From assembly GCA_014655195.1 (NCBI GenBank), contig BNBH01000003.1, positions 62,001-126,000 on the forward strand: a DNA stretch of 64,000 nucleotides, written 5' to 3'. Within the stretch, counting starts at the first letter, position 1, and each line of letters begins with the position of its first letter. The notes under the pieces are model-generated. The model was not told the origin of the DNA. It did no database searches and was given only the letters and a program-made list of their open reading frames with translations. Origin of the DNA: Streptomyces cellulosae. Its GTDB lineage: Bacteria > Actinomycetota > Actinomycetes > Streptomycetales > Streptomycetaceae. Below are positions 57,475-64,000 of the stretch, one piece after another. Position numbers and translations under genes: made by a program.

Positions 57475-57548
57475 GCTCCGCTCAGCTGATCCCGGGATCC
57501 GAGTAGCAGCACAAGCAGCCAGCAGCAAACCCGCCGAGAGGTTCCCCC

Positions 57549-58130
57549 ATGGCAGGCGAGACCGTCATCACGGTCGTCGGCAATCTTGTCGACGACCCCG
57601 AGCTGCGCTTCACCCCGTCCGGTGCGGCCGTCGCGAAGTTCCGTGTCGCGTCGACCCCCCGCACCTTCGACCGTCAGACGAACGAGTGGAAGGACGGCGA
57701 GAGCCTGTTCCTGACCTGCTCCGTCTGGCGTCAGGCGGCGGAGAACGTCGCCGAGTCGCTCCAGCGAGGCATGCGCGTCATCGTGCAGGGCCGGCTGAAG
57801 CAGCGGTCCTATGAGGACCGTGAGGGCGTCAAGCGCACGGTCTACGAGCTGGACGTCGAGGAAGTCGGCGCCAGCCTGCGCAACGCCACGGCCAAGGTCA
57901 CCAAGACCACCGGCCGCGGTGGCCAGGGCGGCTACGGCGGCGGTGGCGGCGGCCAGCAGGGCGGCGGCTGGGGCGGCGGCCCCGGCGGCGGCCAGCAGGG
58001 CGGCGGCGCTCCTGCCGACGACCCGTGGGCGACCGGTGCTCCCGCCGGTGGCCAGCAGGGCGGTGGCGGCGGCTGGGGCGGTGGCTCCGGCGGCAGCGGC
58101 GGCGGCTACTCGGACGAGCCCCCCTTCTAG
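57549..58130 (+). CDS. ssb: single-stranded DNA-binding protein
   Basis: 193 residues. OB-fold ~1-110 ([52 protein letters not shown]), then a Gly/Gln/Trp-rich tail with repeated GGQQGGG and the acidic tip DEPPF that binds partner proteins. It coats ssDNA at forks. GTTCCCCC precedes ATG 57549. Tail length is typical of the main Streptomyces SsbA. Confidence 0.98.
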   Translation: MAGETVITVVGNLVDDPELRFTPSGAAVAKFRVASTPRTFDRQTNEWKDGESLFLTCSVWRQAAENVAESLQRGMRVIVQGRLKQRSYEDREGVKRTVYELDVEEVGASLRNATAKVTKTTGRGGQGGYGGGGGGQQGGGWGGGPGGGQQGGGAPADDPWATGAPAGGQQGGGGGWGGGSGGSGGGYSDEPPF

Positions 58131-58173
58131 GGCGGGCCGTACCCACACTTCTTGATCACACAGGAGAATCACC

Positions 58174-58410
58174 ATGGCGAAGCCGCCTGTGCGCAAGCCG
58201 AAGAAGAAGGTCTGCGCATTCTGCAAGGACAAGGTCACGTACGTGGACTACAAGGACACGAACATGCTGCGGAAGTTCATTTCCGACCGCGGCAAGATCC
58301 GTGCCCGCCGCGTGACCGGCAACTGCACGCAGCACCAGCGTGACGTCGCCACGGCCGTGAAGAACAGCCGTGAGATGGCGCTGCTGCCCTACACCTCCAC
58401 CGCGCGATAA
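58174..58410 (+). CDS. rpsR: 30S ribosomal protein bS18, zinc-binding (C+) form
   Basis: 78 residues with CAFC (Cys14, Cys17) and GNCTQHQ (Cys51, His54), i.e. a potential zinc site (C+ form). Core [20 protein letters not shown]. Zinc-free paralogues elsewhere in Streptomyces genomes substitute under zinc starvation. CAGGAG precedes ATG. 18 bases to rplI. Confidence 0.97.
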   Translation: MAKPPVRKPKKKVCAFCKDKVTYVDYKDTNMLRKFISDRGKIRARRVTGNCTQHQRDVATAVKNSREMALLPYTSTAR

Positions 58411-58428
58411 GGGAAGGGTGACCCACTC

Positions 58429-58875
58429 ATGAAGATCATCCTTACCCACGAGGTCTCCGGCCTCGGTGCCGCGGGCGACGTCGTCGACGTCAAGGACGGC
58501 TACGCTCGCAATTACCTGATCCCGCGGAAGCTCGCGATCCGCTGGACCAAGGGTGGCGAGAAGGACGTCGAGCAGATCCGTCGCGCTCGCAAGATCCACG
58601 AGATCCACACCATCGAGCAGGCCAACCAGGTCAAGGCTCAGCTCGAGGGCGTCAAGGTCCGCCTGGCCGTCCGCTCCGGCGACGCCGGCCGTCTCTTCGG
58701 TTCTGTCACCCCGGCCGACATCGCTTCGGCGATCAAGGCTTCCGGTGGCCCCGAGGTCGACAAGCGCCGCATCGAGCTCGGTGCGCCGATCAAGACGCTG
58801 GGCGCCCACGAGACGTCGGTGCGTCTGCACCCCGAGGTTGCCGCCACGGTCAACATCGAGGTCGTCGCCGCCTGA
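58429..58875 (+). CDS. rplI: 50S ribosomal protein bL9
   Basis: 148 residues, starting [20 protein letters not shown] and [16 protein letters not shown], with the long connecting helix ([16 protein letters not shown] region) and a C-terminal RNA-binding domain. Last gene of the rpsF cluster, closed by a very strong terminator. Confidence 0.98.
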   Translation: MKIILTHEVSGLGAAGDVVDVKDGYARNYLIPRKLAIRWTKGGEKDVEQIRRARKIHEIHTIEQANQVKAQLEGVKVRLAVRSGDAGRLFGSVTPADIASAIKASGGPEVDKRRIELGAPIKTLGAHETSVRLHPEVAATVNIEVVAA

Positions 58876-58898
58876 GGGCAGCGCTCGCTGAAGCAGTG

Positions 58899-58940
58899 AG
58901 CAATGGGGGCCGCACCCGTGAGGGTGCGGCCCCCATTGCT
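58899..58940. terminator. rplI terminator (19-bp stem)
   Basis: AGCAATGGGGGCCGCACCC paired perfectly with GGGTGCGGCCCCCATTGCT around GTGA, followed by GTTCCT; may also stop the convergent MATE gene. Confidence 0.93.
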
Positions 58941-58956
58941 GTTCCTCGTGGAGGGT

Positions 58957-58970
58957 GTTTCGCATGAAAC
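58957..58970. other. parS: degenerate parS site (2 mismatches)
   Basis: GTTTCGCATGAAAC, 16 bases before a perfect parS. Confidence 0.45.
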
Positions 58971-58985
58971 CGGCATGAGCGCGAT

Positions 58986-58999
58986 GTTTCACGTGAAAC
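58986..58999. other. parS: parS site (perfect)
   Basis: GTTTCACGTGAAAC directly at the 3' end of the MATE gene, 3 bases from its stop. Confidence 0.95.
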
Positions 59000-59001
59000 G
59001 T

Positions 59002-60339
59002 TCAGCGTGCCGCGCCCGTCACGACCCAGCGGCCGGAGCGCGACCGCAGCCACAGGGTCAGCATCCGCACGGCCATCATCAGCGTCATCGTCGCCCACAG
59101 TGCGGTGAGTCCGCCCCCGAGGGCGGGCACCAGCAGGGCGGCCGGGGTGAAGACGGCGAGGGTCACGAGCATGGCCCAGGCCAGATACGGCCCGTCGCCC
59201 GCGCCCATCAGGACGCCGTCCAGCACGAAGACGATGCCGCAGATCGGCTGGGACAGCGCCACGATGATCAGGGCGGGCAGCGCCGCGTCCTTCACGGCCG
59301 AGTCGCTGGTGAAGAGCGGCAGGAACACCGGCCGTGCCAGGACGACCAGCACGCCCAGGACGACACCCACGGCCACGCCCCACTCGACCATGCGGCGGCA
59401 CACGTCCCGTGCCCCTTGCGCGTCACCGGCTCCGAGGTAGCGCCCGATGATGGCCTGCCCCGCGATCGCGATGGCGTCGAGGGCGAAGGCGAGCAGGCTC
59501 CACAGGGAAAGGATGATCTGGTGGGCCGCGATGTCGGAGTCACCCAGCCGGGCGGCCACCGCCGTCGCGATCATCAGGATCGCCCGTAGCGAGAGGGTTC
59601 TCACCAGCAGCGGCGCACCCGCCTGCGCCGACGCCCGGATACCGGCGACGTCAGGTCGCAGAGAGGCGCCATGCGTGTGTGCGCCGCGCAGCACCACGGC
59701 GAGATAGACCGCGGCCATGCCGCACTGCGCGATCACGGTGCCCCATGCGGACCCGGCGATACCGAGGCCGGCGCCGTAGACCAGGACGACGTTGAGGATG
59801 CCGTTGGCGACGAAGCCGGCAACCGCCACGTAGAGGGGTGTCCGGGTGTTCTGCAGTCCGCGGAGCACTCCGGTCGCCGCGAGCACGATCAGCATTGCCG
59901 GGATGCCGAGCGACGAGATGCGCAGATAGGTGACGGCATACGGGGCGGCGGTCTCGGAGGCGCCGAAAAGGTCCACGAGTGCGGGCGCGGTGGGGAGGAC
60001 GACGGCCATGACGGCGGCGCCGAGCAGCAGCGCCAGCCAGATGCCGTCCATGCCCTGGCGGATGGCGGCGGGGAGGTCACCGGCGCCGACCCGACGGGCG
60101 ACGGCCGCCGTGGTGGCGTAGGCGAGGAAGACGAAGACGCTCACCGAGGTCACCAGGAGGGCCGACGCGACGCCGAGTCCGGCGAGCTGTGCCGTGCCGA
60201 GATGGCCGACGATGGCACTGTCCGCCATCACGAACAGGGGCTCGGCGACGAGGGCGCCGAAGGCCGGGACGGCCAGCATGACGATCTCTCGGTCATGCCG
60301 GCGGCGGGCGGCCTTGGGGCGCGCGGGGGCCTGTGTCAT
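59002..60339 (-). CDS. MATE family efflux transporter
   Basis: 445 residues from ATG 60339 (MTQAPARPKAARRRHDREIV). 12 predicted spans in two halves: PAFGALVAEPLFVMADSAIV, SALLVTSVSVFVFLAYATTA with RRVGAGDLPAAIRQG; second half GDSDIAAHQIILSLWSLLAF with GRYLGAGDAQGARDVCRRMV. DinF-like subgroup. Exports cationic or other drugs using Na+ or H+; substrate unknown. Confidence 0.94.
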   Translation of the reverse strand: MTQAPARPKAARRRHDREIVMLAVPAFGALVAEPLFVMADSAIVGHLGTAQLAGLGVASALLVTSVSVFVFLAYATTAAVARRVGAGDLPAAIRQGMDGIWLALLLGAAVMAVVLPTAPALVDLFGASETAAPYAVTYLRISSLGIPAMLIVLAATGVLRGLQNTRTPLYVAVAGFVANGILNVVLVYGAGLGIAGSAWGTVIAQCGMAAVYLAVVLRGAHTHGASLRPDVAGIRASAQAGAPLLVRTLSLRAILMIATAVAARLGDSDIAAHQIILSLWSLLAFALDAIAIAGQAIIGRYLGAGDAQGARDVCRRMVEWGVAVGVVLGVLVVLARPVFLPLFTSDSAVKDAALPALIIVALSQPICGIVFVLDGVLMGAGDGPYLAWAMLVTLAVFTPAALLVPALGGGLTALWATMTLMMAVRMLTLWLRSRSGRWVVTGAAR

Positions 60340-60800
60340 GTGCACCAATCTAATCATCCACAGGTAAGAGATGCCAGCACTTTGTGCCCCTTACTTTGTG
60401 GCTCAGGGTGTGGGGTTGCGTACACCTGTCGAACGGATTGTGATCCCCGGGGGGAAGTTTTTCTTCTGCACAGCCCGTGGACGGCAAAGCAGCAGGTCAG
60501 GTGCTTCTTCACAGGGTGTTCACGGGCTTGTTCACAGCGCTGTCCACCGGCTCGTGCACAGGTTTCGCGGAGTTCTCCACAGCTCTGGGGCTGCTGTCCA
60601 CACGGCCTGTGGATAACCAGATTGGCTGACGGTGCCGACGGGCCTACGGTGGTCCGGCGCCTGCTCCGTCCATCGGTTTCGGAAACGTCACAAAACCGGC
60701 GTCCGTCAAGCGGAGTTGGGCCCCCTTATTTGTCAGTGTCGTGCCGTAGAACTGAGTGGCACGGCGAGATCCGCTCCGGCGGACGGGAGGAGGTGGCTCG
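60340..60800. promoter_or_regulatory. dnaB upstream region with DnaA-box cluster
   Basis: 461 bases between divergent MATE and dnaB genes, no gene. DnaA-box matches: TCATCCACA (60354), inverted CCGTCCACG (60476-60484), CTGTCCACC (60540), TTCTCCACA (60573), CTGTCCACA (60594), inverted TTATCCACA (60608-60616). One-off variants: TTCTGCACA (60464), TTCTTCACA (60505), TTGTTCACA (60528), TCGTGCACA (60552). Ends with GGGAGGAGG, the dnaB ribosome-binding site. Confidence 0.75.
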
Positions 60801-62279
60801 GTGAGCATTTCCGAGCCCTTGGACGACCCGTGGGCCGACAGCGGTCCCAGTGATCGTCTGCCCGCCTCCCGCCGTACGGGTGATCACGGCCGGGGCAGGG
60901 ACGAGCAGCACGACCGCGGCCCGGACCGGGGTGTGTGGGACGGCGGAGGCTCGGCCTTCGAGCGGGTTCCTCCCCAGGACCTGGAGGCGGAGCAGTCCGT
61001 ACTGGGCGGCATGCTGCTGTCCAAGGACGCCATCGCCGACGTCGTCGAGATCCTCAAGGGCCACGACTTCTACAAGCCGGCCCACGAGACGATCTACACC
61101 GCCATCCTCGACGTCTATGCCAAGGGCGAGCCGGCCGACCCGATCACCATCGCCGCGGAACTGACCAAGCGCGGCGAGATCAACAAGGTGGGCGGGGCGT
61201 CGTACCTGCACACCCTCGTGCAGACGGTGCCGACGGCGGCCAACGCCGCGTACTACGCGGAGATCGTGCACGAACGGGCGGTGCTGCGCCGCCTGGTCGA
61301 GGCGGGGACGCGCATCACCCAGATGGGATACGCGGCCGACGACGACGTCGACGAGATCGTCAACCGCGCCCAGGCGGAGATCTACGCCGTCACCGAGCAG
61401 CGCACCAGCGAGGACTACCTGCCGCTCGGCGACATCATGGAGGGCGCCCTCGACGAGATCGAGGCGATCGGGTCGCGCAGCGGCGAGATGACGGGTGTGC
61501 CCACCGGGTTCACCGACTTCGACTCGCTCACCAACGGACTGCACCCCGGTCAGATGATCGTCATCGCCGCTCGTCCCGCGATGGGCAAGTCGACGCTCGC
61601 GCTGGACTTCGCGCGGGCGGCCTCCATCAAGAACAACCTGCCCAGCGTCATCTTCTCGCTCGAAATGGGCCGCAACGAGATCGCGATGCGTCTGCTGTCG
61701 GCTGAGGCCCGCGTCGCCCTGCACCACATGCGGTCCGGCACGATGACCGACGAGGACTGGACCCGCCTGGCGCGCCGGATGCCGGACGTCTCGGCCGCCC
61801 CGCTCTACATCGACGACTCGCCGAACCTGTCGATGATGGAGATCCGCGCCAAGTGCCGTCGGCTGAAGCAGCGCAACGACCTGAAGCTGGTGGTCATCGA
61901 CTACCTCCAGCTGATGCAGTCGGGCGGCTCCAAGCGCGCCGAGAGCCGCCAGCAGGAGGTCTCGGACATGTCCCGAAACCTCAAGCTGCTCGCCAAGGAG
62001 CTGGAGATCCCGGTCATCGCGCTGTCCCAGCTGAACCGTGGTCCCGAGCAGCGCACGGACAAGAAGCCGATGGTCTCCGACCTGCGTGAATCGGGCTCCA
62101 TCGAGCAGGACGCCGACATGGTCATCCTGCTGCACCGCGAGGACGCCTACGAGAAGGAGTCCCCGCGCGCCGGCGAGGCCGACCTGATCGTCGCCAAGCA
62201 CCGCAACGGCCCGACGGCCACGATCACGGTCGCGTTCCAGGGTCACTACTCGCGCTTCGTGGACATGGCGCAGACCTGA
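60801..62279 (+). CDS. dnaB: replicative DNA helicase DnaB
   Basis: 492 residues from GTG 60801 (VSISEPLDDPWADSG). N-terminal helical domain (RVPPQDLEAEQSVLGGMLLS) begins near residue 55; the RecA-like domain has Walker A ARPAMGKST (Lys263), Walker B LKLVVIDYLQLMQSGG, and the SQLNRGPEQR Arg-finger segment. No intein is present, unlike many actinobacterial dnaB genes. It unwinds DNA at the fork, probably loaded with DciA and DnaA. Confidence 0.98.
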   Translation: MSISEPLDDPWADSGPSDRLPASRRTGDHGRGRDEQHDRGPDRGVWDGGGSAFERVPPQDLEAEQSVLGGMLLSKDAIADVVEILKGHDFYKPAHETIYTAILDVYAKGEPADPITIAAELTKRGEINKVGGASYLHTLVQTVPTAANAAYYAEIVHERAVLRRLVEAGTRITQMGYAADDDVDEIVNRAQAEIYAVTEQRTSEDYLPLGDIMEGALDEIEAIGSRSGEMTGVPTGFTDFDSLTNGLHPGQMIVIAARPAMGKSTLALDFARAASIKNNLPSVIFSLEMGRNEIAMRLLSAEARVALHHMRSGTMTDEDWTRLARRMPDVSAAPLYIDDSPNLSMMEIRAKCRRLKQRNDLKLVVIDYLQLMQSGGSKRAESRQQEVSDMSRNLKLLAKELEIPVIALSQLNRGPEQRTDKKPMVSDLRESGSIEQDADMVILLHREDAYEKESPRAGEADLIVAKHRNGPTATITVAFQGHYSRFVDMAQT

Positions 62280-62334
62280 GGCGTCCCGCCACCTGCTGGG
62301 CGCGTCGGCCTGGCTCACCTGCTGAACTGGTGGC

Positions 62335-63729
62335 ATGACGTCACCTCAGGAAGAACTGCTGCCCGGTACCCGGCGGGCGTTGCTGCACCGGATCGCCGTC
62401 GCGCAGAGGGAAGGGCGGGCTCCGTCGCTCGTCGCGGCTGTCGTGCGGGGCGGGAGGACCGTGTGGAGCGGGTCCAGGAGCTCGGTGGAGGGGGAGGTCC
62501 CGGACGGCGACGTCCAGTACCGGATCGGGTCGATCACCAAGACCTTCACCGCCGTCCTGGTGATGCGGCTGCGCGACGAGGGGCTGCTCGACCTCGCCGA
62601 CCCGCTGGAGAAGCACCTGCCCGGCACCGGCGTGGGCGAGGTGACCGTTGTCGATCTGCTCGCGCACCGTGCCGGGCTGGCCGCTGAGACGCCCGGCCCC
62701 TGGTGGGAGCGGACCCCCGGATCCCTGCGTCCCGGACTCGCCGACATCCTGGGGGAGCGTCCCTTCGTCCATCCCGTGGGCCGGCGCTTCCACTACTCCA
62801 ACCCCGGCTACGCGCTCCTCGGCGCCCTGGTCGAGGAGCTGCGCGGGGCGCCGTGGCCGGACGTCCTGCGGCGCGAGGTGCTCGAACCTCTGGGACTGCG
62901 CCGCACGACCGTGGAGCCCGTGGCGCCGCACGCGGGCGGCTGGGCCGTGCATCCGTGGGCCGACGTGATGCAGCCCGAGCCGTTGGAGAACCTGGGCGTG
63001 ATGGCTCCCGCCGGGCAGCTGTGGTCCACCACCGGGGACCTGGCGCGCTTCGCGGCCTTCCTGGCGGCGGGGGACGAGCGGGTGCTGAGCGCCGAGTCGG
63101 TCCGGGAGATGCGGACACCGGCGGCGCCGGCCGAGGCGGCGGACGTGAACGACGGGTACGCGTACGGCCTGGGGCTCGAGCTGCGCCATCAGGCAGGGAG
63201 GGCGCTCGTCGGGCACACCGGCTCGCTCCCGGGGTTCCTGGCCTGCCTGACCATGGGCCTCGCAGACGACGTCAGCGCGGTGGTCCTCGCCAACTGCACC
63301 TCCGGACCCGCGCCGTTCACCGTCGCCGCGGACCTGGTGCGGATCGTCGCGGAGGCGGAGCCGCGTATCCCCGCGCCGTGGCGGCCGCTCCGGCAGGTCC
63401 AGGAGGAGGAATCCGCCGTGCTCGACCTCGTGGGCCAGTGGTACTGGGGGACCTACGCCTTCGGGCTGCGGCTGTCGGCCGACGGGGTGCTCGCGCTGGA
63501 GCCGCTCTCCGGGAAGGGGCGGCGCTCACGCTTCCGGGCGGACGGTGACGGCGGCTGGGTGGGGCTCGAGGGCTACTACGCGGGGGAGGTGCTGAAGCCC
63601 GTACGGCGCCCGGACGGCACGGTCAGCCACCTCGACCTCGGCTCGTTCGTGTTCACCCGGCAGCCGTACGAGGAGGGCGCCCCGGTGCCCGGTGGCGTGG
63701 ACGCGGAGGGGTGGCGGGGCCTGCAGTAG
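62335..63729 (+). CDS. beta-lactamase-fold serine hydrolase
   Basis: 464 residues. SxxK Ser66-Ile-Thr-Lys69 (GSITKTFTAV), Tyr154-Ser-Asn156 (HYSNPGYALLGALV) and GHTGSLPGF replacing KTG: the class C beta-lactamase/esterase/peptidase fold. A ~100-residue C-terminal beta domain follows (GQWYWGTYAFGLRL; YYAGEVLKPVRR). No signal peptide seen, so likely cytoplasmic esterase or peptidase rather than a secreted beta-lactamase. ATG start 55 bases after dnaB. Confidence 0.92.
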   Translation: MTSPQEELLPGTRRALLHRIAVAQREGRAPSLVAAVVRGGRTVWSGSRSSVEGEVPDGDVQYRIGSITKTFTAVLVMRLRDEGLLDLADPLEKHLPGTGVGEVTVVDLLAHRAGLAAETPGPWWERTPGSLRPGLADILGERPFVHPVGRRFHYSNPGYALLGALVEELRGAPWPDVLRREVLEPLGLRRTTVEPVAPHAGGWAVHPWADVMQPEPLENLGVMAPAGQLWSTTGDLARFAAFLAAGDERVLSAESVREMRTPAAPAEAADVNDGYAYGLGLELRHQAGRALVGHTGSLPGFLACLTMGLADDVSAVVLANCTSGPAPFTVAADLVRIVAEAEPRIPAPWRPLRQVQEEESAVLDLVGQWYWGTYAFGLRLSADGVLALEPLSGKGRRSRFRADGDGGWVGLEGYYAGEVLKPVRRPDGTVSHLDLGSFVFTRQPYEEGAPVPGGVDAEGWRGLQ

Positions 63730-63760
63730 GTCCGACGGGGCGCGACACCGACGTACGCAG

Positions 63761-63792
63761 AGCGGCCGTGTTTCACGTGAAACACGGCCGCT
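63761..63792. terminator. parS: perfect 32-bp palindrome with central parS
   Basis: AGCGGCCGTGTTTCAC and its exact reverse complement; central 14 bases 63770-63783 are a perfect parS. Lies between convergent genes, 3 bases from the GNAT stop. Confidence 0.93.
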
Positions 63793-63795
63793 TCC

Positions 63796-64000
63796 TCACA
63801 ACGCCAGCTTGAAGCCCACGTGCGACGCCGTGAAACCGAGCCGCTCGTAGAAGCGGTGGGCGTCGGTGCGGGTGTTGTCCGAGGTCAGCTGGACCAGTTG
63901 GCAGCCCTCGCGGTGAGAGGTGTCGATCGCCCACTCGATCATCCGGGTGCCCAGACCGCCGCCGCGTTCGTCCGCGTGGATGCGTACGCCCTCGATGACC
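63796..64000 (-). CDS. GNAT family acetyltransferase, C-terminal part (5' end outside window)
   Basis: The last 68 codons are visible. Motif A IHADERGGGLGTRMIEWAID binds acetyl-CoA; motif B SDNTRTDAHRFYERLGF and the end KLAL follow. The substrate cannot be judged from this part. Continues beyond base 64000. Confidence 0.88.
   Translation of the reverse strand, partial: VIEGVRIHADERGGGLGTRMIEWAIDTSHREGCQLVQLTSDNTRTDAHRFYERLGFTASHVGFKLAL

Overview
This window is a high-GC actinobacterial chromosome segment, almost certainly Streptomyces. The evidence is third-codon GC bias, many GTG starts, the gene order rnpA-rpmH-(oriC promoter side)-dnaA-dnaN-gnd-recF-dciA-gyrB-gyrA, an oriC with many DnaA boxes, a dense set of parS sites (GTTTCACGTGAAAC), crgA, class E sortases, and a split murJ / pseudokinase pair. 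It is the replication-origin core of the chromosome. I see no insertion sequence, prophage, CRISPR array or other clear accessory island.

Layout. (1) 1-8 kb: the end of a PASTA-domain kinase (PknB), two class E sortases, pabA, a small membrane protein, a DUF881 protein, crgA, a rhomboid protease, cyclophilin ppiA, a DUF5324-like protein and tRNA-Ala(UGC). (2) 8-14 kb: a more variable stretch with an HTH protein, a tail-anchored Ser/Thr kinase, a large exported protein, a DLW-39 micro-protein, a small signal-peptide protein, a frameshifted VOC-fold gene, an ASCH-domain protein and tRNA-Ile(GAU). (3) 14-26.6 kb: DUF3566-gyrA-gyrB-dciA-recF-gnd-dnaN, then oriC (about 23.65-24.59 kb), then dnaA, all protein genes on the minus strand. 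(4) 27-34 kb: the plus-strand run rpmH-rnpA-yidD-yidC-khpB-rsmG-parA-parB and a GNAT acetyltransferase. (5) 34-44 kb, minus strand: trxB-trxA behind a SigR-type promoter, then the envelope/sigma block DUF6049-murJ-pseudokinase-sigM-anti-sigma factor. (6) 44-56.4 kb: CCA-adding enzyme, LppU/SCO3897-like protein, MFS exporter, myo-inositol-1-phosphate synthase, PadR regulator with a palindromic operator, class A PBP, GT87-like glycosyltransferase, an alanine racemase-like protein and FemX. (7) 56.5-64 kb: a small membrane protein, rpsF-ssb-rpsR-rplI, a MATE transporter, dnaB, a beta-lactamase-fold serine hydrolase, and a GNAT gene cut by the window end.

How it fits together. Initiation (DnaA, oriC, DnaN, RecF, DciA, DnaB, SSB), supercoiling (GyrAB) and segregation (ParAB plus parS) are packed around one origin. 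They sit beside a cell-wall module (PknB, CrgA, MurJ, pseudokinase, PBP, FemX, racemase, sortases) and ribosome/RNA maturation genes.

The most interesting signals are regulatory DNA rather than new genes. I read 11 perfect and 2 degenerate parS sites. Several sit at the centre of perfect 32-40 bp palindromes between convergent genes, or share bases with terminators. Compact DnaA-box clusters lie outside oriC: between crgA and the rhomboid gene, upstream of dnaB, and between gnd and recF. DnaA itself carries a roughly 240-residue disordered linker with a Tyr-Gly/Gln-rich section.
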